Below, one piece after another: positions 23,420 through 31,305 of a stretch of DNA of 32,405 bases. Under the pieces are notes generated by a model. It did no database searches. It was not told the DNA's origin and was given only the letters and a program-made list of their open reading frames with translations. Positions within the stretch are counted from its first letter, which is position 1; each line of letters starts with the position of its first letter. The translations under genes were made by a program, and so were the position numbers. Source of the DNA: Hydrococcus sp. Prado102 (lineage in GTDB: Bacteria > Cyanobacteriota > Cyanobacteriia > Cyanobacteriales > Microcystaceae); assembly GCA_025454425.1 (NCBI GenBank), contig JALOOL010000023.1, positions 1 to 32,405 of the forward strand. The letters are read 5' to 3'.

Positions 23420-25831
23420 ATGACAAATCAAAATAAACCATTCCGAACAGTTGCCGTTCTTGGGGCGGGAGTGATGGGAAGCCAAATTGCTGCCCACCTC
23501 GCCAATGCAGGGATGACAGTTCATCTGTTAGATATTGCCGCTCAAACGGGCAATAAAAACAATGTAGTGGAATCTGCTTTTAAAAAAGCGCTTAAACTGT
23601 CGCCACCGATTTTCTTTACCGAAAAAACATCACGTCGCGTCATTCTAGGCAACTTTGACGAACATTTTCATCGCGTTGCTGAGGTCGATTGGATAATCGA
23701 GGCGGTGGTAGAAAATCTGGAAATCAAACAGCAGTTGATGGAACGATTAGAAACTGTCGTCCGCGACGATGCTGTTATTTCCACCAATACTAGCGGGTTG
23801 CCCATTGGTGAAATTGCGAAAGGACGTTCTGATTCATTCCGCAAGCGCTTTTTAGGCACGCACTTCTTTAATCCCCCTCGCTATCTAAAGCTACTAGAAC
23901 TCATTCCTACACCCGACACCGATCCGCAGGTATTAGAACGAATGCAGTGGTTTGGGCGGCTACATTTAGGGAAAGGGGTAGTCGTGGCAAAAGATACTCC
24001 CAACTTTATCGCCAACCGCATCGGAATGTACGCGACGATGCAAGGGATACGGGCATTAACAGAAGAAGGCTATACCATTGAAGAAGTCGATACCTTAACG
24101 GGCGCGATCGCGGGACGACCAAAATCGGGAACCTTCCGAACGATAGACTTAGTAGGATTGGATACGCTGGTTTACGTCGCCAAACATCTCTACCCTGCCA
24201 TTCCTCACGATGAAAGTCGAGAGATCTTGCGCGTTCCTCCACTGCTACACAAAATGATAGAAGTTGGGGTACTGGGGACAAAAACAGGTCGGGGTTTTTA
24301 TAAGAAGCAAGGCAAAGAAATCCTTTCGCTTAACCCAGAAACATTAGCCTACGAGCCAGCTAAACCCTTAAATTTAGGAGATATCGATACTATTGCTAAG
24401 ATTCGCGATTTGGGCGATCGCTTGCGGACGCTTTATCGAGATTCTGGACGTGCGGGTACTTTATTCCGTCAATCTATATTAGAAATATTAAGTTACTGCG
24501 CTCGTCGCATCCCTGAAATTGCCGACAGTCCCGCCGAAATCGATCGCGCTATGCGTTGGGGGTTTAATTGGGAACTTGGGCCTTTTGAAATCTGGGATGC
24601 CCTTGGATTCGATATTGTCTTAACTGACATGGAATCCGCCGGAATGACCGTACCGGGTTGGGTAGAAAAAATGCGCTATGAAGGGGTCGCGGGTTTCTAT
24701 CATAGTGATGTCAGCAAACACGAAGGCGCAGAAAGAGAAACCTGTCGGGGTGAAGCTTGTTTCACTTCTGGAGTAGTGTTGTCCCATCGAGGCCCAATTC
24801 TGCTAGAAACACCCATCGATGAAATACATCTCGGCGTTATTAAATCCGATCCAAATCGCATCCTCTGGCAAAACCCAGAAGCAGCTTTGCTAGATTTGGG
24901 AGATGGCGTAGTTTTGTACGAATTCCGCTCCAAAGGCAACACTATCAGCTTTAAGGTAATAGATGGGTTAGCTGAAGTCCTCGACCTTCTCGAAACCAAA
25001 GACTTTCGAGGTATGGTTATCGGCAATGGCAGCGCGAATTTCTCTGCGGGAGCCAATCTAGCAGAAATGGGAACGCAGGCGCAGATGGGTAAGTTGGATG
25101 CGATCGCAAACCTCATAGTCAAGTTCCAAACCTTGATGCAGCGCATTCAATATTTCCCCAAACCCATCGTTGCAGCAGTACAAGGACGGGCGTTAGGCGG
25201 CGGTTGCGAGGTCGTGATGGCGTGTCCGCAAGTGGTTGCGGCGGCGGAAAGTTATATCGGATTGGTCGAACTCAGTGTAGGGCTGATTCCTGCGGGTGGC
25301 GGCACGACGCGCATGGCGATTTGGGCGGCACAAAAAGCGGCAACGGAAATGCCTGGGGATATTACACCTTTCCTCAAACAAGCGTTTGAAACCGTCGGCA
25401 TGGCAAAGGTGTCTAATAGCGCCTACGAAGCGCAGGAACGGGGCTTTATTCCAGCCAATGCCAAAATTGTCATGAATAGCGATCGCCTTTTATTTGTCGC
25501 CAAAGAAGAGGTTTTGCGACTCGATAACCAGGGCTATACACCGCCTCCCGAACGCAATGCCATTGCGATCCTCGGTCGTCCTGCGAGGGCAATGTTAGAA
25601 CACGGCGCTTATGTCTTGCAGCAAGGCGGATTTATTAGCGAATACGATCGCTATCTCGCAGATCGTTTGGCTTATATCTTAACGGGAGGGGATTTATCCG
25701 CGCCTGCGTTGGTTGACGAAAACTATCTACTGAAATTAGAGCGAGAGGTTTTTGTTCCTCTGTTACGTCAACCTAAAACTCAAGAGCGTATTGCCCACGT
25801 ACTTAAGACTAAGAAACCTTTGCGGAATTAA
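23420..25831 (+). CDS. fadN: 3-hydroxyacyl-CoA dehydrogenase / enoyl-CoA hydratase fusion (FadN type)
   Basis: A bifunctional beta-oxidation enzyme of 803 residues. The NAD-binding dehydrogenase domain comes first: VAVLGAGVMGSQIAAHLANA, then NTSGLPIGEIA and the catalytic-His segment RFLGTHFFNPPRYLKLLELI, with the C-terminal 3HCDH domains to about 440. The enoyl-CoA hydratase/isomerase domain follows (about 490-720): GNGSANFSAGANLAEM, then ALGGGCEVVMACPQVVAAAE and GLVELSVGLIPAGGGTTRM, retaining both catalytic glutamates (GGGCE and VELSVG). Dehydrogenase-first order and the length match Bacillus FadN rather than E. coli FadB. No clear ribosome site precedes the ATG. The thiolase gene follows after a 246-bp gap with a repeat element. 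Confidence 0.95.
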   Translation: MTNQNKPFRTVAVLGAGVMGSQIAAHLANAGMTVHLLDIAAQTGNKNNVVESAFKKALKLSPPIFFTEKTSRRVILGNFDEHFHRVAEVDWIIEAVVENLEIKQQLMERLETVVRDDAVISTNTSGLPIGEIAKGRSDSFRKRFLGTHFFNPPRYLKLLELIPTPDTDPQVLERMQWFGRLHLGKGVVVAKDTPNFIANRIGMYATMQGIRALTEEGYTIEEVDTLTGAIAGRPKSGTFRTIDLVGLDTLVYVAKHLYPAIPHDESREILRVPPLLHKMIEVGVLGTKTGRGFYKKQGKEILSLNPETLAYEPAKPLNLGDIDTIAKIRDLGDRLRTLYRDSGRAGTLFRQSILEILSYCARRIPEIADSPAEIDRAMRWGFNWELGPFEIWDALGFDIVLTDMESAGMTVPGWVEKMRYEGVAGFYHSDVSKHEGAERETCRGEACFTSGVVLSHRGPILLETPIDEIHLGVIKSDPNRILWQNPEAALLDLGDGVVLYEFRSKGNTISFKVIDGLAEVLDLLETKDFRGMVIGNGSANFSAGANLAEMGTQAQMGKLDAIANLIVKFQTLMQRIQYFPKPIVAAVQGRALGGGCEVVMACPQVVAAAESYIGLVELSVGLIPAGGGTTRMAIWAAQKAATEMPGDITPFLKQAFETVGMAKVSNSAYEAQERGFIPANAKIVMNSDRLLFVAKEEVLRLDNQGYTPPPERNAIAILGRPARAMLEHGAYVLQQGGFISEYDRYLADRLAYILTGGDLSAPALVDENYLLKLEREVFVPLLRQPKTQERIAHVLKTKKPLRN

Positions 25832-25845
25832 GAGAAAGCAGCTTT

Positions 25846-26052
25846 GTAGGTTGGGTTGAGATAACGAAACCCAACACCACAAATCTATAAATCTCCGCGA
25901 TGCGATCGCGTTCTTGAAAAATATTATGACGCTCTACCACGTCTTTCAATATACAAGGTTGGACTGAAGCACGTTGACGTAGCCTTTCGTAAGGCATGGA
26001 GTTGCCCAACAAAGCTTATAGATGTTGGGTTTCGTTCCTCAACCCAACCTAC
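25846..26052. mobile_element. 207-bp MITE-like element with ~30-bp terminal inverted repeats
   Basis: The left end, GTAGGTTGGGTTGAGATAAC to 25876, is the near reverse complement of the right end (26023-26052). The two differ only by a two-base change or indel in the middle. Each end is also a hairpin by itself (GTTGGGTT/AACCCAAC). The interior (25877-26022) has no intact gene. A third single copy of the end is at 27312-27342. It lies between the fadN-type and thiolase genes. This GTAGGTTGGGTT repeat is widespread in cyanobacteria as I recall. Not enough is seen to name a transposase family. Confidence 0.6.
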
Positions 26053-26077
26053 GATTAGGGAAAAAGAAGGATAAATT

Positions 26078-27253
26078 ATGAAAGAAGCCTATATTGTAAG
26101 TAGCGTTCGGACTGCGGTTGGGAAAGCCCCGCGCGGCACTTTACGCAACGTGCGCCCAGACGATATGGGAGCAGTTGCCGTTAAAGGCGCTATTGAGAAA
26201 GTTAAGGGTTTAGAACTTGCATCAATCGATGATGTTATCTTTGGCTGTTCTTTTCCCGAAGCCGAACAAGGATTTAATTTAGGACGCGCGATCGCACAAC
26301 GAGCGGGTTTGCCAGATTTAGTTTCTGGCTTGACAATTAACCGTTTCTGTGCATCGGGGCTGCAAGCGATCGCGATGGCAACTGGGGCGATTGTGACGGG
26401 TCAGTCGGAGGTTGTGGTTGCAGGTGGGGCAGAATCGATGAGTTTGATTCCGATGGGAGGGCACGACCTCTTGCCTAACCCAGAACTCCTGGCACAAAAA
26501 CCAGAGGCATACATTACGATGGGCATCACGGCAGAGAATGTGGCGCAACAATATCATATACCACGAGAAGAACAAGATGCTTTTGCTTTGCGATCGCACC
26601 AACGCGCCTTAGATGCTATCCAAAAAGGTCGTTTTATCGAGGAAATTGTCTCAATTCCACTAAAAGAAACCCTTTACATCGATGGCGAACCGCAATTAAT
26701 CGAAAAGGTCTTTGAAATAGACGAAGGGCCGCGACTCGATACTAGTTTGGAAGCTTTAGCTAAATTATCGCCTGCTTTTAGGGTCGGCGGTACGGTGACG
26801 GCTGGTAACTCATCGCAAATGTCCGATGGTGCAGCAGCAACGGTAGTAATGAGCGAAACAATGGTAAAAGAACTCGGCATACAACCCTTGGGACGCTTAC
26901 TTGGGTACGCAGTTGCGGGCGTTCCTCCAGAGATTATGGGCATTGGCCCGATTGAAGCTATCCCGAAGGTATTGAAACAGGTAGGGCTAACCTTAGACGA
27001 TATTGGTTTAATCGAATTAAATGAAGCCTTTGCCGTTCAATCCCTTGCCGTCATTCGCAAACTCGGACTCAATGAAGACATTATTAATGTTAATGGAGGC
27101 GCGATCGCTTTGGGTCATCCTTTGGGATGTTCGGGGGCAAAACTGACTGCGACTCTCTTACATGAAATGAAACGTCGCGGCATTCGATACGGGATGGTAA
27201 CGATGTGCGTTGGCGGCGGGATGGGTGCAGCAGGAGTGTTTGAGGGTTTTTAA
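26078..27253 (+). CDS. fadA: Acetyl-CoA C-acyltransferase / thiolase (FadA type)
   Basis: A thiolase of 391 residues that cleaves 3-ketoacyl-CoA to acetyl-CoA and a shortened acyl-CoA, the last step of beta-oxidation. The nucleophile Cys91 is in NRFCASGLQAIAMA. His347 is in GHPLGCSGAK, and the second cysteine Cys377 is in MCVGGGMGAAGVFE. GGAESMSLIPMGGHD and ELNEAFAVQSLAV are also conserved. It could act on acetoacetyl-CoA as well. Translation starts at an ATG 13 bases after GAAAAAGAAGG-type purines (AAGAAGG). It follows the fadN-type gene and precedes fadE. HIP1 sites are present, so the gene has the local base habit. Confidence 0.94.
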   Translation: MKEAYIVSSVRTAVGKAPRGTLRNVRPDDMGAVAVKGAIEKVKGLELASIDDVIFGCSFPEAEQGFNLGRAIAQRAGLPDLVSGLTINRFCASGLQAIAMATGAIVTGQSEVVVAGGAESMSLIPMGGHDLLPNPELLAQKPEAYITMGITAENVAQQYHIPREEQDAFALRSHQRALDAIQKGRFIEEIVSIPLKETLYIDGEPQLIEKVFEIDEGPRLDTSLEALAKLSPAFRVGGTVTAGNSSQMSDGAAATVVMSETMVKELGIQPLGRLLGYAVAGVPPEIMGIGPIEAIPKVLKQVGLTLDDIGLIELNEAFAVQSLAVIRKLGLNEDIINVNGGAIALGHPLGCSGAKLTATLLHEMKRRGIRYGMVTMCVGGGMGAAGVFEGF

Positions 27254-27257
27254 TTCT

Positions 27258-27298
27258 CACGCAGAGGCGCAGAGGCGCAGAGGAGGACGCAGAGAGGG
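27258..27298. repeat. CGCAGAGG-type dispersed repeat
   Basis: Iterated GCAGAGGC/GCAGAGGAGGAC units directly after the thiolase stop, in opposite sense to the CTCTGTG repeat at 10941-10984 and to units near 27391-27410. Common type of intergenic repeat in cyanobacteria. Confidence 0.6.
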
Positions 27299-27311
27299 AA
27301 AAGAAAAAGAT

Positions 27312-27342
27312 GTAGGTTGGGTTGACGTAAGGAAACCCAACA
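27312..27342. repeat. Third copy of the GTAGGTTGGGTT hairpin repeat
   Basis: A 31-bp unit (GTAGGTTGGGTTGACG... to ACCCAACA) that matches both ends of the 25846-26052 element, in the gap before fadE. Only one copy is present here, so it is a solo end. Confidence 0.75.
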
Positions 27343-27441
27343 CTAATGCTAACTTACTTGGATTTTACTTTGATATAACTAACGCTTTTTTAACTCTCTG
27401 TCTCTCTGTGGTTTGTTTTTTCTCATGATTAGGAAGAAGTT

Positions 27442-29895
27442 ATGATGATGAATTTTGAGCCGATGTTTGTGCTTCCAGTCCTATTTTTTCTATTGTTGTT
27501 ACTAGGTTATGTTGGCATTCTTCTTTGGGCGTGGTCGTTGTATTTTGCTATAGTTTTGACGGCGTTTAATGCACCAATTTGGGTTTGGGTAGGTTTTGGG
27601 GTTGTAGTAACGATTTTAAATGTACCTTTGCTACGGCGTACTGTTATTACTTCCCAAATCGTTAAAAGCATCAAAGCACTAAAGTTATTACCGACGATTT
27701 CGGAGACGGAACGGGCAGCTATTGAAGCGGGGACGGTGTGGGTGGATGGAGAGTTCTTTTCAGGCAGTCCAGATTTTCAACGAATTAACAGCGAACCTTA
27801 CCCCAAAATCTCGTCAGAACTTCAATCATTTTTAGATGGCCCTGTCGAACGAGTCTGTCGCATGGCAACCGATTGGGAAATTAACTGTCTCAAGGATCTC
27901 CCGCCGGAACTCTGGGACTATCTTAAAGAAGAACGTTTCTTCGGGATGATGATTCCTGTTGAGTATGGCGGGTTGGGGTTTTCTAACTTGGCGTACAGTA
28001 CTGTCATGTCAAAGTTGGCATCGCGTTCTTTTATTCATACGGCAACTGTTGGGGTGACGAATTCTCTCGGCCCAGCTAAACTGTTGATTCGTTATGGCAC
28101 TCCCGCACAAAAAGACTATTATTTGCCGCGACTGGCAAAAGGCGAAGAAATTCCTTGTTTTGCCCTGACGGAACCGAATGCGGGTTCTGATGCGGCTAGT
28201 ATTGTTTCAGAAGGGGTGGTATTTAAAGGGACGGATGGCAAACTTTATCTGCGTCTGAACTGGAAAAAACGCTATATTACCCTTGGCGCGATCGCGACTC
28301 TTATCGGATTAGCTTTTAGATTGCGAGATCCTGACAATCTCTTGGGTAAGGGCGAAGATGTAGGCATTACCTGTGCTTTAATTCCTTCAGATACGCCTGG
28401 AGTCGTACAACAACGACGACACGACCCGATGGGAGTACCTTTCTATAATTCCCCATTAGAAGGGCACGATGTTGTTATCTCCATCGACCAAATTATCGGC
28501 GGCGTGGAACAGGCGGGACAAGGATGGAAAATGTTGATGCAATCTCTAGCTGCGGGACGAGGAATCAGTTTCCCCGCGACTTGTACGGGTATTGCTAAGC
28601 TAGTGACGCGAGTAACGGGCGCATATTCGACGGTACGAAATCAGTTTGGTCTTTCTATCGGTCGTTTTGAAGGGATTGAGGAACCTTTGGCACGTATTGG
28701 CGGACTGACTTATTTAATGGAGGCGGGACGCATCTATACTTGCGGCGCGGTGGATAAGGGAGAACAACCTGCTGTCATTTCTGCGATCGCGAAGTACAAT
28801 TTCACCGAACTTTCGCGCCATATTATTAATGATGGCATGGATGTTCTCGGCGGGGCGGGTATTTGTCGCGGGCCAAGAAATTTACTAGCAAATATCTATA
28901 CGGCAATTCCGATTCCTGTTACCGTTGAAGGGGCGAATATCCTGACTCGCACGATGATTATTTTCGGTCAAGGAGTCATTCGCTGTCATCCCTATATATA
29001 TTCGGAAATCGAGGCGCTAAATCAATCAGATGTAACTGAATTCGATCGCGCTTTCTGGCATCATATAGGTTGGATGATTCGTAATGGTTTCCGTGCCCTT
29101 CTCCTCAACCTTTCTCGCGGTTATTTAGCGGTTTCTCCCGTTTCTGGGGCAACAGCTAAGTATTATCGCAAGTTAGCTTGGGCTTCTGCTACCTTTGCTT
29201 TTCTTGCCGATATCGTTCTCATTTCTTTCGGTGGTACGTTAAAGCGACGGGAAAAACTCACCGGACGATTTGCCGATATTCTCTCTTGGATGTATTTAGG
29301 GTCTGCTACTCTGCGTCGATTTGAAGCAGAAGGTCGCCAACCAGAAGATTTACCTTTAGTAGATTGGGCGATGCAGTATGCTTTTGCTCAAATTCAGCAG
29401 GGATTTGAAGGGATATTTAATAATTTACCCTTGCTGCGGGGATTGGGTATTTGGTGGCGATTAAATCCTATCGGAATTTTCCCTCGCGATCGCACGGGCA
29501 GTCAAATTGCCCATATTATGCAACATCCAGGACAGCAACGCGATCGACTCACCGAAAACATCTACATTCCCTCAGATCCAGAGGAAGCTTTGGGAAGATT
29601 AGAACGCGCTTTTATCCTATCATCCCAGGTCGAGCCAGTTCTTAAAAAGATTAAAGTTGCGATCTCACTTAAAAAACTGCCGCAGCAAAAACCCGAACGC
29701 TTAATAGCAGAAGCTTTGGAGGCTAGAATTATTAACGAACAAGAAGCTAAGCTAATTCGCGAAGCACAAAGCGTTCGTAACGATGCAATTCAAGTAGATT
29801 CGTTTACGCTAGAAGAGTATCGGCAAATTGGACTGTCAAGCGTTGCAACACTCAAACCTCAAATACAGCAGGAAGCTTTTATTAGTGCTTCGTAA
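27442..29895 (+). CDS. fadE: FadE-type acyl-CoA dehydrogenase
   Basis: A protein of 817 residues, the same length and motif order as E. coli FadE (814). The N-terminus has two hydrophobic segments (about 10-60), so it is membrane-attached. Landmarks are SFLDGPVERVCRMATDWEIN, PPELWDYLKEERFFGMMIPV, GVTNSLGPAKLLIRYGT, LPRLAKGEEIPCFALTEPNAGSD, LNWKKRYITLG and VEGANILTRTMIIFGQGVIR. The C-terminal extension from about 590 (GGTLKRREKLTGRFADILSW, DLPLVDWAMQYAF) is also conserved. It introduces the 2,3-double bond in acyl-CoA using FAD. The matching ETF or quinone reductase is not in the window. The gene ends the cluster on the plus strand. Similarity to the proteobacterial form suggests transfer long ago, since the gene now carries HIP1 sites. 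Confidence 0.97.
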   Translation: MMMNFEPMFVLPVLFFLLLLLGYVGILLWAWSLYFAIVLTAFNAPIWVWVGFGVVVTILNVPLLRRTVITSQIVKSIKALKLLPTISETERAAIEAGTVWVDGEFFSGSPDFQRINSEPYPKISSELQSFLDGPVERVCRMATDWEINCLKDLPPELWDYLKEERFFGMMIPVEYGGLGFSNLAYSTVMSKLASRSFIHTATVGVTNSLGPAKLLIRYGTPAQKDYYLPRLAKGEEIPCFALTEPNAGSDAASIVSEGVVFKGTDGKLYLRLNWKKRYITLGAIATLIGLAFRLRDPDNLLGKGEDVGITCALIPSDTPGVVQQRRHDPMGVPFYNSPLEGHDVVISIDQIIGGVEQAGQGWKMLMQSLAAGRGISFPATCTGIAKLVTRVTGAYSTVRNQFGLSIGRFEGIEEPLARIGGLTYLMEAGRIYTCGAVDKGEQPAVISAIAKYNFTELSRHIINDGMDVLGGAGICRGPRNLLANIYTAIPIPVTVEGANILTRTMIIFGQGVIRCHPYIYSEIEALNQSDVTEFDRAFWHHIGWMIRNGFRALLLNLSRGYLAVSPVSGATAKYYRKLAWASATFAFLADIVLISFGGTLKRREKLTGRFADILSWMYLGSATLRRFEAEGRQPEDLPLVDWAMQYAFAQIQQGFEGIFNNLPLLRGLGIWWRLNPIGIFPRDRTGSQIAHIMQHPGQQRDRLTENIYIPSDPEEALGRLERAFILSSQVEPVLKKIKVAISLKKLPQQKPERLIAEALEARIINEQEAKLIREAQSVRNDAIQVDSFTLEEYRQIGLSSVATLKPQIQQEAFISAS

Positions 29896-30035
29896 AAGAT
29901 GTTAGTTCAACAATCCTTTGTACAAACAACATCGCTGTTTTGCGATCGCGTTGAGATAAACTAACAAAATAAGCTAAATCTCAATGGAAGCTAAAGCAGA
30001 TAATTGGCTCGTAATGTTAATGTAGTGCGATCGCC

Positions 30036-30066
30036 CTTTTATGTATTATTATATAATACATAAAAG
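30036..30066. promoter_or_regulatory. 13-bp perfect inverted repeat before kptA
   Basis: CTTTTATGTATTA (30036-30048) and TAATACATAAAAG (30054-30066) are exact inverted repeats around a 5-base centre. The unit ends 23 bp upstream of the kptA ATG at 30090, where an operator would sit; a leader hairpin is the other option. The arms are long enough that chance is unlikely even in AT-rich DNA. Confidence 0.6.
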
Positions 30067-30089
30067 AGATAAAATAGCATTCTAAAGCA

Positions 30090-30656
30090 ATGGGGATGCT
30101 ACGAGTTTTTATGAACGATTCGCGTTTGGTTAAAATCAGCAAATATCTTAGCAAACACCTGCGACATACACCAGAACGTCTGGGGTTAATTTTAGCTCCT
30201 GGCGGTTGGGTTTCGGTAGAAGAACTGCTTGCTTGCTGTGCTAAACATCGGTTTTTTGTTACTCGCAGCGAACTAGAAGAAGTCGTTGCCAAAAACGACA
30301 AACAACGCTTTTCTTTTGATACTACAAAAAAGCTCATTCGAGCAAATCAAGGGCATAGCGTTGAGATTGACTTGCAACTAGAACCTCAGATTCCGCCTGC
30401 CATTCTCTATCACGGTACGGGCAAGACATCAGTTAAGTCTATTCTAGACAAGGGCTTACTCAAAATGTCTCGCCATCACGTTCATTTATCCCAAGATATA
30501 GAAACGGCACGGAAAGTTGGAACTCGACACGGTTATCCAGTTGTGTTTGCTGTTGATGCTGCTTCTATGCACGAAGCAGGTTTTAGCTTTTACTGTTCCG
30601 ATAATGGCGTGTGGTTAATCGATTCGGTTGGGCCAGAGTATCTACATCGAATTTGA
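30090..30656 (+). CDS. kptA: RNA 2'-phosphotransferase (KptA/Tpt1)
   Basis: The enzyme removes an internal 2'-phosphate from RNA using NAD+, leaving ADP-ribose 1'',2''-cyclic phosphate. The protein of 188 residues has the N-terminal winged helix SKYLSKHLRHTPERLGL with LAPGGWVSVEEL, and the C-terminal NAD domain with YHGTGKTSVKSIL, MSRHHVHLSQDIETARKVG and FYCSDNGVWLIDSV. The conserved LRH and HGT segments and the histidines of HHVHLS are intact, so it should be active. Translation may start at 30090 or at the ATG at 30111 (MNDSRL); neither has a strong ribosome site. Bacterial roles are unclear because most bacteria lack the splicing substrate. It lies just beyond the dnd genes, convergent with dndE. 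Confidence 0.92.
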   Translation: MGMLRVFMNDSRLVKISKYLSKHLRHTPERLGLILAPGGWVSVEELLACCAKHRFFVTRSELEEVVAKNDKQRFSFDTTKKLIRANQGHSVEIDLQLEPQIPPAILYHGTGKTSVKSILDKGLLKMSRHHVHLSQDIETARKVGTRHGYPVVFAVDAASMHEAGFSFYCSDNGVWLIDSVGPEYLHRI

Positions 30657-30776
30657 AAGGGACTGGTGAGAAGGGGATTGGGAAATCGGGCAATTTAGTA
30701 GTCTCCTATCGCTGATAAAATTACGAACGGGATGATAATAACTATAGCAAGCTGGCAGTTGTAGCCCTTATAGTTT

Positions 30777-30872
30777 TTAATTTTGCAATCGATATAAATA
30801 AGCGGCTCCAGTCATAATAAGATCGGCTACGTCAGCTAAAACAGATAAAAATGTAATTAACCTAATCTTCAT
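30777..30872 (-). CDS. Possible 31-residue hydrophobic peptide overlapping dndE
   Basis: An ATG inside the last codons of dndE opens a frame of 31 residues: MKIRLITFLSVLADVADLIM then TGAAYLYRLQN, ending TAA. It overlaps the dndE stop by eleven bases, as in translationally coupled genes, and has one hydrophobic stretch. There is no good Shine-Dalgarno, and the region is short, so chance is possible. No family recognised. Confidence 0.25.
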   Translation of the reverse strand: MKIRLITFLSVLADVADLIMTGAAYLYRLQN

Positions 30873-31254
30873 TTTTTAAGGTTAAAGAAATTAAATCTTC
30901 TATTTTTTTGATGTTGGGGTCGCCTGCTAAATAACCAATGCCTCGATGCAGGTGCAATCGAAATTGTGTTGCTAGGGTTTCTTTATCGGTTCCTAAACCA
31001 TCCTCGTGACAGCGTTGTTTTAGGGCAATTAATAAAAGATCTCCTAGATCTCCCCCAAAAACTTTCCACGTCATTTCCACATTACTATCGGTGGGAATAG
31101 GAACGGGCGAGGGAATACTCGGTTCGGCAAGAGAACGACAAAATGCCCATCGACATAAGATATTCCATTGGTCGATTTTGGTGCAGCGTTTGAGTTTTAC
31201 TAATCGATCTTTTGCTGTTTGAGAAAGTTTAACTCGTTCGATTGGCGATTCCAT
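30862..31254 (-). CDS. dndE: DNA sulfur modification protein DndE
   Basis: A small protein of 130 residues matching DndE of the DNA phosphorothioation system: KLSQTAKDRLVKLKRCTKID and QWNILCRWAFCRSLAEPS near the N-terminus, then TDSNVEMTWKVFGGDLGDLL, LKQRCHEDGL and FRLHLHRGIGYLAGDP. DndE tetramers are thought to bind nicked DNA in the DndCDE complex that swaps a backbone oxygen for sulfur. The length is typical (110-140). It lies 51 bp downstream of dndD on the minus strand. Three CAGTTAT heptamers occupy that gap, ending just before the ATG, so no Shine-Dalgarno is evident. Confidence 0.93.
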   Translation of the reverse strand: MESPIERVKLSQTAKDRLVKLKRCTKIDQWNILCRWAFCRSLAEPSIPSPVPIPTDSNVEMTWKVFGGDLGDLLLIALKQRCHEDGLGTDKETLATQFRLHLHRGIGYLAGDPNIKKIEDLISLTLKNED

Positions 31255-31257
31255 TTT

Positions 31258-31278
31258 CAGTTATCAGTTATCAGTTAT
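31258..31278. repeat. Three CAGTTAT heptamers between dndD and dndE
   Basis: Three exact CAGTTAT units followed by CAGTAATCA. The array lies three bases upstream of the dndE start on the minus strand and fills its leader. STRR type. Confidence 0.85.
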
Positions 31279-31305
31279 CAGTAATCAATAATAAGAATTT
31301 AGAAG

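Noticed and set aside
24700-25146. Open frame of 148 codons on the minus strand
   Set aside because: Lies wholly within the fadN-type gene, whose protein is continuous and conserved; shadow frame.
25809-26012. Open frame of 67 codons on the minus strand inside the 207-bp repeat element
   Set aside because: It crosses the terminal repeats and the fadN end; no transposase motif (HUH or DDE) is visible, so it was not called a gene.
27210-27428. Open frame of 72 codons running from the end of the thiolase gene
   Set aside because: It is the thiolase tail in another frame followed by translated CGCAGAGG and GTAGGTTGGGTT repeats.
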